DNA of 64,000 nucleotides from Paracoccus aminophilus JCM 7686 (GTDB lineage Bacteria; Pseudomonadota; Alphaproteobacteria; Rhodobacterales; Rhodobacteraceae). Location: the NCBI RefSeq assembly GCF_000444995.1, contig NC_022043.1:186001-250000 (forward strand), written 5' to 3'. Positions 9,239 to 18,701 of this stretch are shown piece by piece; position 1 is the stretch's first letter; the number at the start of each line of letters is the position of its first letter. A program made the translations under genes and the position numbers. The notes beneath the pieces were generated by a model. It worked only from the letters and a program-made list of their open reading frames with translations. It was not told the DNA's origin and searched no databases.

Positions 9239-10765
9239 TTATCCCCGGCGACGTAGACCGCGCAAAGCCGTGACGACGCGGCGCAACGGAGCGGTGACGC
9301 GCCAGCTTGTTGACAACAAAAGCGCATTGCGATGCGCCTCAACATCGGCGGCGTGCAGATCAGAGGCGGCCAGCCGTTTTGTCAGAGCTTCGCGCTGCCG
9401 TTCGCTCTTCACCAAAAGCAAGGTCAGCCGAGAGATCTCTTCAAACCGTTCGGCCAAAGCGATGCCTTGCCCATCAAGCCGGCTGCGTTGCTGGCTGATC
9501 TCGCGCTGCGCATCCTCAAGCGCCGCCTTTGCCTGAGCGACATCAGCCCGGACCTTGCTGAGATCATCCTGAGCCAGCGCCAGCTCGCCCTCCCGCGCGG
9601 CAATTGTGCCCTGCGCTGCGGTCAGATCATGCTGGCCTTGGATGACAGCGGCGCGGGTGGTCGCAAGCTCGGCCTGATCGGTGGCCGCGGCAGTTTCAAG
9701 CGCGCGGATCGCCTCGAGCTGCTGGGCGATCTTGCTTTGCTGCGTCAAAGCCGCCGCCTGAGCCTGCTCTATCTCACTGGCGAGCTTCTTGTTCGCCGCG
9801 CCAAGTTCGCGCCCCTCTTGCACGAGACCCGCAAACATCGGACCAGTTTGGTTAAATTCCGCGCGAATGCGGTCAAGCTCGGCATGGTCCGCCGCGATCT
9901 CACCACTTGCGGCCCAGCTCTCCAGAATCTCGAAACTGCGGCGCACCCAGATTGAAACCTCGGGATTGGTCGTGACCTCCCCGACCGGCTCAGAGAAATG
10001 GCGAAGCTCGGCGGCGATGAAATCGCCAAACACCTCGACCCCTTGGGCAGAGCCCCGGAGCCCGGTCACGCCAAGAGCGTCTTGCGTCGCGTCGATGACC
10101 TGCACCGGGTCGTTCAAGATATCGTTGTAGCTGACGAAATGGCGCGACTGCCCGCGCGTGCTCGCTTCGGCCTCCAGAACATGGCGCAGCCACAGCAGCA
10201 GCCCATAATCGGCGCTCATACCATTGCGCCGCTGCAACGACGCGGCGACCTCCAGCGGGTTGCGGTGGATATGGACGATATGCGCCTGACATTTCGCAGA
10301 TTTGAGCACGCCCAGCCAGAAGGGCACGAGCCGACAGATGCGCGGGTCCTTGAAGACGAAGAGCGGCGCGGCGCCAAATTCTTCGGTCAGGGTCTCAAGC
10401 GCGCGGTCATGGAAATCGGCCTGCTCTGGCCCGTCGGTCCAGTCCGGATCGAATGCGGTCCAGTCATGCCAAGCCGAGCCTGCCGATTGCAGGATATCGT
10501 CATTGCAGGCGCGGATCCGGGTGCTTTCGAAAAAACCTTTGGGATTCTCGACCAAAGGCGGCATCACATTGGCCGGCTGTGCGCAACCCGCGAGATGCAG
10601 CAAGCCGCTCAACGCCGAGGTGCCAGAGCGGTGCATACCCAAGACCAGCACGCAGTCGCGCGGCGCTTGTTCCGGGATCGCCCCGGGTGCTGTCTCATCT
10701 GACTGCAAGATCTCCGCCTGCGTGCCTTCAGGTCTCGGTACTTCTTGCAACAGGTTCTGCAACAT
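9239..10765 (-). CDS. sulfotransferase-family protein with C-terminal coiled coil
   Basis: 508 residues. The N-terminal half (about 37-260) is a PAPS-type sulfotransferase fold. It has the 5'-phosphosulfate loop LGMHRSGTSALSGLL, then FKDPRICRL and HIHRNPLEVAASL, the usual 3'-phosphate-binding region. Residues about 300-460 are a long Ala/Gln/Glu-rich coiled coil. The end carries LLLSTSWRVTAPLRRV, a tail common on polysaccharide glycosyltransferases and methyltransferases. A good ribosome site (GGAAGGATTATCG) precedes ATG at 10765. Together with the convergent glycosyltransferase this suggests sulfation of a surface glycan, but the acceptor is unknown. Confidence 0.82.
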   Translation of the reverse strand: MLQNLLQEVPRPEGTQAEILQSDETAPGAIPEQAPRDCVLVLGMHRSGTSALSGLLHLAGCAQPANVMPPLVENPKGFFESTRIRACNDDILQSAGSAWHDWTAFDPDWTDGPEQADFHDRALETLTEEFGAAPLFVFKDPRICRLVPFWLGVLKSAKCQAHIVHIHRNPLEVAASLQRRNGMSADYGLLLWLRHVLEAEASTRGQSRHFVSYNDILNDPVQVIDATQDALGVTGLRGSAQGVEVFGDFIAAELRHFSEPVGEVTTNPEVSIWVRRSFEILESWAASGEIAADHAELDRIRAEFNQTGPMFAGLVQEGRELGAANKKLASEIEQAQAAALTQQSKIAQQLEAIRALETAAATDQAELATTRAAVIQGQHDLTAAQGTIAAREGELALAQDDLSKVRADVAQAKAALEDAQREISQQRSRLDGQGIALAERFEEISRLTLLLVKSERQREALTKRLAASDLHAADVEAHRNALLLSTSWRVTAPLRRVVTALRGLRRRG

Positions 10766-11425
10766 CGATAATCCTTCCCGGTCTTTCGCGAAACAACATG
10801 TCAGGGGTTATTCACTTATGGAGAATGGTCTTTGCATTTTCAACAACCATAACGTGCATTTCGTCAATCACGCAGCCCCGCCTCAGAGACAAAGGCCAGA
10901 TCGCGCCGCCGGTCGTCCGTATCTGCGCCGCGTGGGACAAACGCCCTGACCTCGAGATCCTTCAACGGGTGGCCATATCGCTCTGGTCGATGCCATCGCT
11001 ACGGACAGGTTCGCTTTGGCTGATCGGGCCCGCCCCCGCCAAAACGGCATGGTGATTGCGCGCGCTATGCCCGGGGTGCCCAAATCCACAGCAATTGGAC
11101 GCAAAGCTTGACCGGCTGATTGCCTGTTCGACGGCTCTTGCGCCATTCCGATCCTGCGGGCCTGCGCCCGAGACCGTGGCCGGCATTTCGCCCAAAGCAT
11201 CCCTTGGGGTAGTCCACTCGGTCTCGCAGCCACACCCCCGCAACCTTCCCGTATTTAACTTATGAATATCAGCGCTTTGCTCAATCCCCGTCCATCAAAG
11301 AGGCTCGCCGTCCCGAGCGCATCTCTGGCAAAAGCCCTCTCCACATCCCGGGCCATCTGAGCGGCCCTCAGCAAGCCGCGCGGCGCTCCAATTGAAGGGG
11401 GGCTTGATTTCATCGGCTCGATGTC
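10766..11425. other. 0.66 kb without an intact gene; eroded, formerly coding-looking DNA
   Basis: The first 100 bases are AT-rich and are the likely promoter region of the sulfotransferase gene. From about 10870 to 11230 the DNA has high-GC coding-like composition, but every frame on both strands is broken by stops or too short. One forward frame around 10877-10960 reads LRDKGQIAPPVVRI then WDKRPDLEILQR. This faintly recalls the helix before the catalytic domain in IS481-type transposases, but the match is too weak to name. No terminal inverted repeats were found. Confidence 0.35.
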
Positions 11426-11455
11426 TCAACTATTCAATATGAATTGAGGAGTTGA
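11426..11455. promoter_or_regulatory. ArsR-type operator of the ars operon
   Basis: Nested inverted repeats immediately before arsR. The outer arms TCAACT (11426-11431) and AGTTGA (11450-11455) are perfect. So are the inner arms ATTCA (11432-11436) and TGAAT (11440-11444). The ATTCAA-N-TTGAAT style is typical of ArsR/SmtB operators. The site overlaps the GAGG ribosome site, so a bound repressor would cover the transcript start region. Autoregulation released by arsenite is inferred. Confidence 0.75.
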
Positions 11456-11459
11456 TTCG

Positions 11460-11819
11460 ATGGACGAGCCGCAGGCCCTTGCCGCTTTCACCGCCATGTC
11501 GCAGGAAACCCGGCTGCGCATCGTGCGCCTGCTGGTGCAGGCCGGGCCCGAGGGCATGGCGGCCGGAGCGATTGGCGACGCACTTGACGGCGCCGCGACC
11601 TCGCGGCTCTCATTCCATCTGTCCCATCTGGAACATGCCGGGCTGGTCCGCTCGCGCCGTCAGGGCCGCTTCATCATCTACAGCGCGGTCTATCCCGCCT
11701 TGGCCGGGCTGATCGGCTTTTTGATGAAGGATTGCTGTCAGGGCCACCCCGAGATCTGCGCCCCCGCCGTGGCGGCGATGGATTGCGGCTGCATCCCCGA
11801 AACCAAGGAAACGGTCTGA
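11460..11819 (+). CDS. arsR: ArsR family arsenite-responsive repressor
   Basis: 119-residue winged-helix repressor. The DNA-reading region is SRLSFHLSHLEHAGLVRSRR (about residues 48-67). There is no ELCVCDL motif in the recognition helix. Instead cysteines C92, C93 and C100 sit near the C-terminus in DCCQGHPEIC, with a further CGC at 109-111. This matches the Acidithiobacillus-type arrangement, in which a vicinal Cys pair plus one more Cys binds As(III). First gene of the ars operon, directly downstream of a matching palindrome. Confidence 0.93.
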   Translation: MDEPQALAAFTAMSQETRLRIVRLLVQAGPEGMAAGAIGDALDGAATSRLSFHLSHLEHAGLVRSRRQGRFIIYSAVYPALAGLIGFLMKDCCQGHPEICAPAVAAMDCGCIPETKETV

Positions 11820-11821
11820 GC

Positions 11822-12259
11822 ATGGATGTCGTCATCTACCACAATCCCGATTGCGGAACCTCGCGCAACACATTGGCGCTCATCCGGAATTCCGGCATCG
11901 AGCCGCATGTGATCGACTACCGGACATGTCCGCCGTCGCGCGCCATGCTAGAGGCACTTCTTGCCCGGATGGAGATCACACCGCGCGATCTTCTGCGCGA
12001 AAAGGGCACGCCCTTTGCCGAACTTGGGCTCGCTGATCCGTCGCTGTCGCCCGCCGCGCTGATCGAGGCGATGCTGGCCCATCCGATCCTGATCAACCGG
12101 CCGATCGTGGTCAGCGCGCGCGGCGTGCGGCTTTGCCGTCCGTCCGAGCGGGTTATGGACCTGCTGCCGCCGCAGCAAGCTGCCTTCAGCAAGGAAGACG
12201 GTACGCAGATCGTGGATGCCCATGGTCAATTCATCGCCCAAGCCGCCCCCTCGGCCTAA
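11822..12259 (+). CDS. arsC: glutaredoxin-dependent arsenate reductase
   Basis: 145 residues of the ArsC (E. coli plasmid R773 type) thioredoxin-fold family, reducing arsenate to arsenite with glutathione and glutaredoxin. The catalytic Cys11 lies in [12 protein letters not shown], and the anion-binding region is [18 protein letters not shown]. It starts 2 bases after arsR; the in-frame ATG at 11822 gives the family-standard N-terminus. Product arsenite would be removed by Acr3 next door. Confidence 0.95.
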   Translation: MDVVIYHNPDCGTSRNTLALIRNSGIEPHVIDYRTCPPSRAMLEALLARMEITPRDLLREKGTPFAELGLADPSLSPAALIEAMLAHPILINRPIVVSARGVRLCRPSERVMDLLPPQQAAFSKEDGTQIVDAHGQFIAQAAPSA

Positions 12260-12275
12260 GCGTGGCGTAAGGAAA

Positions 12276-13352
12276 ATGACCGTGACACGCCCTGCCCGCA
12301 CGCTTTCGTTTCTCGACCGCTATCTGACGCTGTGGATCTTCGCCGCAATGGCGCTTGGGCTGCTGCTCGGCGGGCTTTTCCCAAGCCTGCCCGCGCGGAT
12401 CGAGGCCCTTTCCGTCGGCTCGACCAATCTTCCGATCGCGATTGGCCTCGTCTTGATGATGTATCCGCCGCTCGCGAAGGTGCGCTATGAAGAGCTGCCC
12501 CGGGTCTTTGCCGACAAGCGGGTTCTGGCGCTGTCGCTGGTCCAGAACTGGCTGATCGGGCCGGTGCTGATGTTTGCCCTCGCGGTGATTTTCCTGCGCG
12601 ATCAGCCCGAATATATGACCGGCCTGATCCTGATCGGCCTTGCGCGCTGCATCGCCATGGTGCTGGTCTGGAATGATCTAGCGCGCGGCGACAACCAATA
12701 TGTCGCGGGGCTGGTCGCCTTCAATGCGATCTTCCAGATCCTGTTCTTCTCGACCTATGTCTGGCTTTTTCTGACCGTCTTGCCGCCACTGTTCGGGCTT
12801 GAGGATCACGTCATCGACCTCGGCTTCGGGCTGGTGACGCAGGCGGTCCTCATCTATCTGGGGCTGCCGTTCCTCGCGGGCTATCTGACGCGTCGTATCC
12901 TGATCCGGCGTCGGGGCGCGCTCTGGTATCAGCAGGCGTTTTTGCCCAAGATCAGCCCGATCACGCTCGCCGCGCTGCTCTTTACCATCGTCGCGATGTT
13001 CAGCCTCAAGGGCGGCGAGGTCCTGCGTCTGCCCTTCGATGTGGTCCGCATCGCGGTGCCCTTGGTGCTTTACTTCGCGATCCAGTTTCTCGTGAGCTTC
13101 GCGCTCGGACGGCTGGTCGCCAAAGATTATCCGCGCAGCACCGCCATTGCTTTCACCGCCGCCGGCAACAATTTCGAGCTGGCGATTGCCGTCGCCATCG
13201 CGGCCTTTGGGCTCGCCTCGCCGGTGGCCTTTGCCGCCGTCATCGGCCCTCTGGTCGAGGTGCCGGTGCTGATCCTGCTTGTCACGCTTGCCTTACGTCT
13301 GGGCACCCGCTGGTTTCCCGAAGACGCCGCCTTGAAGGAGGCCCGCCCATGA
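12276..13352 (+). CDS. acr3: arsenite efflux permease, Acr3 family
   Basis: 358-residue membrane protein with about 10 hydrophobic segments that extrudes As(OH)3. The conserved cysteine is in [12 protein letters not shown] (about residue 119). The functional glutamate is in [19 protein letters not shown] (about residue 293). It is Acr3 rather than ArsB. The ATG at 12276 has only a few bases after AAGGA. The third codon GTG at 12282 has better spacing and may be the real start. The stop overlaps arsH (ATGA at 13349-13352). Confidence 0.95.
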   Translation: MTVTRPARTLSFLDRYLTLWIFAAMALGLLLGGLFPSLPARIEALSVGSTNLPIAIGLVLMMYPPLAKVRYEELPRVFADKRVLALSLVQNWLIGPVLMFALAVIFLRDQPEYMTGLILIGLARCIAMVLVWNDLARGDNQYVAGLVAFNAIFQILFFSTYVWLFLTVLPPLFGLEDHVIDLGFGLVTQAVLIYLGLPFLAGYLTRRILIRRRGALWYQQAFLPKISPITLAALLFTIVAMFSLKGGEVLRLPFDVVRIAVPLVLYFAIQFLVSFALGRLVAKDYPRSTAIAFTAAGNNFELAIAVAIAAFGLASPVAFAAVIGPLVEVPVLILLVTLALRLGTRWFPEDAALKEARP

Positions 13353-14062
13353 TCCCCGATCTTCCGAACCTCTCGCCGCTGGCTGATCGCCTGCCCGATC
13401 TCGCCGCGCGCGAGCAGTCCCGCGCCACTCATCCGCCGCGCATCCTGCTGCTTTATGGCTCGCTCCGCGACCAGTCCTACAGCCGCTTCGTCACTTTGGA
13501 GGCCGAACGTCTGCTGCGCCATTTCGGCTGCGAGACCCGGATTTTCCACGCCAACGGTCTGCCTTTGCCCGATGATGCCGAGGCCTCGCATCCGAAGGTG
13601 CAGGAATTGCGCGAGCTCTGCCTCTGGTCCGAGGGTCAGGTCTGGACCAGCCCCGAGCGGCATGGCGCGATGACCGGCGTGATGAAATCCCAGATCGACT
13701 GGATCCCACTGGCGCTTGGCGCCATCCGTCCGACGCAGGGACGCACGCTCGCCGTCATGCAGGTCTCGGGCGGGTCGCAAAGCTTCAATGCCGTGAACCA
13801 GATGCGCGTGCTGGGCCGCTGGATGCGGATGCTGACGATCCCGAACCAATCCTCGGTCGCCAAGGCCTGGCAAGAATTCGACGAAACCGGCCGTATGCGC
13901 GCCTCGCCCTATTACGACCGCATCGTCGATGTCATGGAAGAGCTGGTGAAGTTCACGCTGCTGACGCGCGATCTCTCGGGCGTACTGACCGACCGCTATA
14001 GCGAGCGCAAGGAGAGCGCGGAAAAGCTCGAAGCGCGCGTGAGCCTGTCCGCGGCCGTCTGA
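13349..14062 (+). CDS. arsH: ArsH NADPH:FMN oxidoreductase
   Basis: 237-residue flavodoxin-fold protein of the ArsH family, known to oxidise trivalent methyl and aromatic arsenicals with an NADPH/FMN system. The FMN phosphate loop is [14 protein letters not shown] (about residues 34-47). Further family motifs are [20 protein letters not shown] and [20 protein letters not shown]. It overlaps acr3 by 4 bases and the following MFS gene by 1 base. Its presence suggests exposure to organoarsenicals as well as inorganic arsenic. Confidence 0.95.
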   Translation: MIPDLPNLSPLADRLPDLAAREQSRATHPPRILLLYGSLRDQSYSRFVTLEAERLLRHFGCETRIFHANGLPLPDDAEASHPKVQELRELCLWSEGQVWTSPERHGAMTGVMKSQIDWIPLALGAIRPTQGRTLAVMQVSGGSQSFNAVNQMRVLGRWMRMLTIPNQSSVAKAWQEFDETGRMRASPYYDRIVDVMEELVKFTLLTRDLSGVLTDRYSERKESAEKLEARVSLSAAV

Positions 14063-15264
14063 TGGGGGCAGAGGGACAGGCGGCGCAGGCCGGACATCAA
14101 GGGCGCGTCATATCGGCGCTCGGGCTGGTCCAGATCCTGAATTGGGGCAGCAGCTATTATCTGATGGCGGTTCTGGCCCAGCCGATCATCGCCGAAACCG
14201 GCTGGCCTCTGCCTGTCGTCGTCGGCGCGCTCTCGGTGGCATTGGTCGCTGCCGCTCTGGTCTCGCCGCTGACAGGTCGCCTGATTGCGCGCCACGGCGG
14301 GCGGCCGGTTCTGGCGGCGGCCAGCGTCCTGCTGGCGGCGGGCCTTGCGGTTTCGGCCATGGCCTCCACGCTTTGGGCATTCTATCTGGGCTGGGCCATC
14401 ATCGGCCTTGGCATGGGCGCGGGACTTTACGACCCGGTTTTCGCGACGCTCGGTCGACTTTACCGCGCGGATGCCCGCCGGGCGATCACGACGCTGACGC
14501 TCTGGGGTGGCTTTGCCAGCACGGTCTGCTGGCCGCTCTCGACCGCGCTGCTTGACGGACTGGGCTGGCGCGGCACGGCGCTGGCCTATGCCGGATTGCA
14601 TCTGTTGCTCAGCCTGCCGCTGACCCTCTTTGCGGTTCCGAAAGAGCCACAAAGCCCGCGCGGACCCACGCAAAGCGCGGACAACCTGCCCCTGACCGCG
14701 CCCGAGCGGCGCGCCTTTTGCCTGATGGCGGCCATTTTGGTGAGCATGGGCCTTGCCGTGACCATGATCTCGGTCCACCTGCTAAGCCTCCTGCAATCGC
14801 AAGGGCTGTCCTTCGCTGAAGCCGTCGCGCTTGGCGCCATGATCGGTCCGGCGCAGGTCGCGGGGCGGCTGGTCGATATGGCCGGGCGCGGGCGCCATCA
14901 CCCGATCTGGTCGCTGCTTTTCTCCTGCGGTGCCGTGGCCTTGGGCCTTGTTTTGCTGGCGATGAACCTGCCGATGCCCGCTTTGGCCATGATCCTTTAT
15001 GGCGCGGGCAATGGGGTCTTTTCAATCGCGCGGGGCGCGCTGCCCTTAGCGATGTTCGGACCCGCGCGCTATCCCGCGCTGATGGGCCGATTGGCGCGAC
15101 CCGCGCTTCTGGCTCAGGCAGCGGCCCCGGTTCTGGGAGGCGCGCTCATCAGCCGTTTTGGCCCGGCCTCGACCTGGGCCGTCATCGCGGCTTTGGGTGT
15201 GCTCTGCTTTGCCTTCGCCCTGTGGCTGAAAGCATGGCGCACCGAGAGCGTCGCGGCGGGCTAG
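14062..15264 (+). CDS. MFS exporter in the ars operon, possibly ArsK-like
   Basis: 400-residue, about 12-segment major facilitator protein. The N-terminal LGLVQILNWGSSYYLMAVLA is followed by the motif GRLIARHGGRPVL (about residues 72-84). It is translationally coupled to arsH (TGATG at 14060-14064), so it belongs to the arsenic operon. MFS proteins in alphaproteobacterial ars operons include ArsK (efflux of As(III), Sb(III), methylarsenite) and ArsJ. There is no partner GAPDH gene here, which argues against ArsJ. ArsK assignment is by context and general resemblance. Confidence 0.7.
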   Translation: MGAEGQAAQAGHQGRVISALGLVQILNWGSSYYLMAVLAQPIIAETGWPLPVVVGALSVALVAAALVSPLTGRLIARHGGRPVLAAASVLLAAGLAVSAMASTLWAFYLGWAIIGLGMGAGLYDPVFATLGRLYRADARRAITTLTLWGGFASTVCWPLSTALLDGLGWRGTALAYAGLHLLLSLPLTLFAVPKEPQSPRGPTQSADNLPLTAPERRAFCLMAAILVSMGLAVTMISVHLLSLLQSQGLSFAEAVALGAMIGPAQVAGRLVDMAGRGRHHPIWSLLFSCGAVALGLVLLAMNLPMPALAMILYGAGNGVFSIARGALPLAMFGPARYPALMGRLARPALLAQAAAPVLGGALISRFGPASTWAVIAALGVLCFAFALWLKAWRTESVAAG

Positions 15265-15273
15265 CCTGACAGA

Positions 15274-16179
15274 TCAGCGCGGGTCGAGCCCCGCCATCTG
15301 CCGGAAAAACCACGCACCCGCCGGGCCCGGCGGGCGGTCAAGGCGGTGGGCGATCGCCGTCGCAATGGTCGGGCGGCGCAGCTGCTTGGGCCAGCGCTCA
15401 AGCTCCAGCTCGACCAGCCTACCGCTTTGCAGATCGCCCTCGACCATGTGAAAGGGCATCGTCCCCCAGCCCATCGCCGCAAGCAGCATCGCATGTTTGG
15501 CGCCCAGATCGGCCAGCCGCCATGTCCTGACCGACAAGACGCCATTGTCATGCCCCTTGGTCAGATCCGAGCGATCCGTCAGCACGAGTTGCAGATGATC
15601 GCGCAGATCGTCATCGCCCAGTGGCGCCTTGACGCGCCCGAGCGGATGGTCGGGCGAAGCGACCGGCACAAGCTCGATTGCCTCGAGCGCACAGGCTGAG
15701 AGCCCGTCGCTCACATTCGCCATTTCCAGAATGATGCCGAGATCGGCCTGACCGTCGAGCAAGGTCCTGACCGTCGCGCCCAGACTTTCGACATAAAGCC
15801 GGGTCTGGACGGTCGGAAAGCGGCGGTCGAATTCGGAGAGCACGGCAAAAAGCGCGGTCATCGGAAACATCGCATCGACGACCAAAACCAGCTCGGGCTC
15901 GATCCCGTCGCGCAGGGCCAAAGCCTGCCGGTCAAAGACCGCGCTGGCCTCGACCACGCGCCGCGCCCGGGGCAGAAGTGCACTGCCCGCCTCGGTCAGT
16001 TCGGGGCGATAGCCGGTGCGGTCAAACAGCGGCACGCCCACCGCCGCCTCCATCTTCTGGACGGCATAGGTGATCGCCGATTGCGAACGGTTCATCCGCC
16101 GCGCCGCGGCCGAGAAGCTGCCTTCCTCGACGACGATCGCCAAAATCCGCAGCTGATCGAGGCTAATCCCCAACTCCAT
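15274..16179 (-). CDS. LysR family transcriptional regulator, divergent from azoR
   Basis: 301 residues. The N-terminal winged helix (about residues 5-65) contains [27 protein letters not shown], followed by an effector-binding domain. It is divergent from an azoreductase gene with a perfect 6-base inverted repeat between the two. It probably controls azoR and itself in response to a quinone or electrophile, as in other LysR/AzoR pairs (inference). Tail-to-tail with the ars operon, 9 bases apart. Confidence 0.88.
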   Translation of the reverse strand: MELGISLDQLRILAIVVEEGSFSAAARRMNRSQSAITYAVQKMEAAVGVPLFDRTGYRPELTEAGSALLPRARRVVEASAVFDRQALALRDGIEPELVLVVDAMFPMTALFAVLSEFDRRFPTVQTRLYVESLGATVRTLLDGQADLGIILEMANVSDGLSACALEAIELVPVASPDHPLGRVKAPLGDDDLRDHLQLVLTDRSDLTKGHDNGVLSVRTWRLADLGAKHAMLLAAMGWGTMPFHMVEGDLQSGRLVELELERWPKQLRRPTIATAIAHRLDRPPGPAGAWFFRQMAGLDPR

Positions 16180-16199
16180 GAGAAATCCTGATAGCTCAT

Positions 16200-16215
16200 C
16201 CCATAACTATATGGG
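16200..16215. promoter_or_regulatory. LysR-type inverted repeat in the divergent lysR/azoR promoter
   Basis: CCCATA (16200-16205) and TATGGG (16210-16215), a perfect inverted repeat with spacer ACTA. It is 20 bases from the lysR start and 55 bases from the azoR start. LysR boxes are usually short dyads in such divergent promoters. Confidence 0.6.
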
Positions 16216-16270
16216 TTTTTTAGCCAGTGATCTGGGCCTATGTCCAGCTGGCAAATTGGAGAGACCCGAA

Positions 16271-16837
16271 ATGAATATCCTGCACATTGATACCAGCATC
16301 ACCGGCCCGGCCTCGATCAGCCGCCTGCTCACCGCCGAGATCGTCGAGACCGAACGCCAGCAAAACCCCGGCGCGACCGTGGTTCTGCGCGACCTCGCCG
16401 CCTTGCCGATCAGCCATCTCGGCACCGACACCGGCGGGCAGCCCGATCTGGGTGAGACCGTCCTCGAGGAATTCCTTGCCGCCGATATCGTCGTGATCGG
16501 CGCGCCGATGTATAACTTCACCATCCCGAGCCAGCTCAAAGCCTGGATCGACCGCATCGCGGTGGCTGGCAAAACCTTCCGCTATACCGAGACCGGACCC
16601 GAGGGCCTGGCGACTGGCAAGAAGGTCATCATCGCCTCGACCCGTGGCGGACTTTACAGTGCCGGAGCTGCTGGCGCCGCGCTTGACCATCAGGAAACCT
16701 ATCTGCGCGCCATTTTCAGCTTCATCGGCATCAATGATGTGATCATCGTCCGCGCCGAAGGGATCGCGCTTGGCGAGGACACCAAGGCGAACGCCATCAG
16801 CAGCGCCCGCGAGACGATCGCGCAGCTTGCCGCCTGA
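16271..16837 (+). CDS. azoR: FMN-dependent NADH:quinone/azo oxidoreductase
   Basis: 188-residue AzoR-family flavodoxin-fold enzyme reducing quinones and azo compounds by two-electron transfer. Landmarks are the N-terminal [20 protein letters not shown] (FMN phosphate loop), [18 protein letters not shown] (about residues 79-96) and STRGGLYS (about 122). The start at 16271 gives the standard N-terminus; an in-frame upstream ATG at 16178 lies inside the regulator gene. A dedicated LysR regulator is divergent. Confidence 0.92.
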   Translation: MNILHIDTSITGPASISRLLTAEIVETERQQNPGATVVLRDLAALPISHLGTDTGGQPDLGETVLEEFLAADIVVIGAPMYNFTIPSQLKAWIDRIAVAGKTFRYTETGPEGLATGKKVIIASTRGGLYSAGAAGAALDHQETYLRAIFSFIGINDVIIVRAEGIALGEDTKANAISSARETIAQLAA

Positions 16838-17080
16838 AGAAAGCGCACCGCTCGAGCCGGGTCAGCGATGGCCCGGCGAGAGAGCGGCCCGGTTCGCCCC
16901 CTGCGGCTTGAACGGTGCCATGATTGTGCGCCGCGCCGGGGCGATCCGGCGCGAAAAGCGCCTCTCTGAGGCCCTGCGCGATGCGGCGGGCTCTTGACCT
17001 TCGGCTCTGGCTGGCGTTGTTCGGGCAGGCAAGTGACTGCGCAGGGCCGCTTGCCCTGTGCCTGAAGGAAGGACGACGTC

Positions 17081-17464
17081 ATGACCCCCATCACCACCCC
17101 CAACGCTCCCGCCGCCATCGGTCCCTATTCGCAAGCCATGGTCGTGAACGGGCTGCTGTTCGTCTCGGGCCAGATCCCGGTCGATCCGGCAACCGGCGAG
17201 TTCAACTCGGATGATGCGGTCGAGCAGTGCCGTCAGTGCCTGAAAAACATCGCAGCCATTGCCGAGGCCGCAGGCACCGATCTGTCGCGCACCGTCAAGA
17301 CCACCGTCCTCGTGCGTGACCTCGGCCGCTTTGCCGAGATCAACGCCGCTTACGCCGAATTCTTCGCAGCGCCCTTCCCAGCCCGCGCGACCTTCGAAGT
17401 CTCGGCCCTGCCCAAAGGCGCCCAGATCGAGATCGAGGCCGTGATCGCGCTGCCCGAGGCCTGA
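17081..17464 (+). CDS. ridA: RidA family enamine/imine deaminase
   Basis: 127 residues, full length for the family. RidA hydrolyses reactive enamines such as 2-aminoacrylate released by PLP enzymes. Conserved elements are [11 protein letters not shown] near the N-terminus, [11 protein letters not shown], and [23 protein letters not shown], which holds the key Arg and Glu. A strong ribosome site (GGAAGGACGACGTC) precedes ATG. It lies 10 bases before a PLP lyase of the cysteine synthase/desulfhydrase fold, a likely source of 2-aminoacrylate, so co-function is plausible. Confidence 0.93.
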   Translation: MTPITTPNAPAAIGPYSQAMVVNGLLFVSGQIPVDPATGEFNSDDAVEQCRQCLKNIAAIAEAAGTDLSRTVKTTVLVRDLGRFAEINAAYAEFFAAPFPARATFEVSALPKGAQIEIEAVIALPEA

Positions 17465-17474
17465 GGTCCAAGCC

Positions 17475-18602
17475 ATGCCCGCCGAGCTTCCTTGCCGCTG
17501 TCCCGATCTCGAAGCCCTGCCCGCTTGCCAAAGCCGCGAATGGGCACGGGGCGCGATCCGGATCCTTGAAGGCGACGGGCGGCGCTCGGCGGATACCCAT
17601 CTGGTCAATCCGGTTTTCACCGGGCTGACCGGCATCCAGATCTATCTGAAGGATGAAAGCACCCATCCGACCGGTAGCCTCAAGCATCGGTTGGCGCGCT
17701 CGCTGTTCCTTTATGGCATCTGCAATGGCAAGATCCGCGAAGGCACGACGCTGGTCGAGGCCTCGTCAGGCTCGACCGCCGTTTCCGAGGCCTATTTCGC
17801 CCATCTGCTGAAATTGCCTTTCATCGCGGTCATGACGCGCTCGACCAGCCGCTCGAAAATCGAGGCGATCGAGAAATTCGGCGGGCGCTGCGCCTTTGTC
17901 GAGCGCCCGGACGAGGTCTATGCCACCGCGCAGCAGATCGCGGCCGAGACCGGCGGGCATTATCTCGACCAGTTCACCAATGCCGAGCGCGCGACCGATT
18001 GGCGCGGCAACAACAATATCGCGGACAGCATTTTCGCGCAGATGGCGCAGGAAGAGCATCCGGTCCCCGAATGGGTGGTGATGAGCCCCGGCACCGGCGG
18101 CACCTCGGCCACGATCGGGCGCTATATTCGTTACAAGAACCTCACCACCCGGCTCTGCGTCGTCGATGTCGAGGGCTCGGCCTTTTACGAGGCGTGGAAA
18201 ACCGGCGATATGGAGCGCACCGCACCCGGCAGCCGGATTGAGGGCATCGGGCGGCCGCGGGTCGAGCCCTCCTTCATTCCGGGCGTCGTCGATCACATGA
18301 TCCGCGTGCCGGATGTCGCCTCGATCGCGGCGGCACATGTGCTTTCGGGCAGGCTCTTTCGCCGCGTCGGCGGCTCGACCGGCACGAATTTCTTCGGCCT
18401 GCTTTGGGTTGCGGCCAATATGATGCGCGAGGGCCGTGCGGGCTCGCTGGTCACGCTGATCTGTGACAGCGGCGACCGCTATTCCGGCAGCTATTTCAAC
18501 CCCGACTGGCTGGTGGCCAACGGGTTCGACATTGCCCCTTGGGTCGCGCGCATCGAGCATTTTCTCGACAGCGGCGAGTTCAGGATGCCCGTCGAGATCT
18601 GA
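17475..18602 (+). CDS. PLP-dependent cysteine synthase-fold enzyme, Cds1-like (putative cysteine desulfhydrase)
   Basis: 375-residue fold-type II PLP enzyme. The PLP lysine sits in [15 protein letters not shown] (about residue 69). The substrate loop is [15 protein letters not shown], and [15 protein letters not shown] is the phosphate-binding glycine loop. The sequence lacks the classical cysteine synthase TSGNTG loop and carries SSGSTA instead. That form and the length resemble the mycobacterial Cds1 group, which degrades cysteine to sulfide, ammonia and pyruvate. The RidA gene upstream fits a reaction releasing 2-aminoacrylate. Substrate not proven. Confidence 0.75.
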   Translation: MPAELPCRCPDLEALPACQSREWARGAIRILEGDGRRSADTHLVNPVFTGLTGIQIYLKDESTHPTGSLKHRLARSLFLYGICNGKIREGTTLVEASSGSTAVSEAYFAHLLKLPFIAVMTRSTSRSKIEAIEKFGGRCAFVERPDEVYATAQQIAAETGGHYLDQFTNAERATDWRGNNNIADSIFAQMAQEEHPVPEWVVMSPGTGGTSATIGRYIRYKNLTTRLCVVDVEGSAFYEAWKTGDMERTAPGSRIEGIGRPRVEPSFIPGVVDHMIRVPDVASIAAAHVLSGRLFRRVGGSTGTNFFGLLWVAANMMREGRAGSLVTLICDSGDRYSGSYFNPDWLVANGFDIAPWVARIEHFLDSGEFRMPVEI

Positions 18603-18701
18603 GCCGCCGCGCGCGCCCGTCGATTGCGGCTTTTGGTCGCACGCGAATTCGGGCAGAATCGCCGCGCCAGCCCGGCAGAACATCCCCAGCCCGAGAACGC
18701 C

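Noticed and set aside
10877..10960. Fragment resembling an IS481-type transposase helix
   Set aside because: Only about ten scattered matches, no terminal repeats, no catalytic motif. Mentioned as eroded DNA, not annotated as a mobile element.
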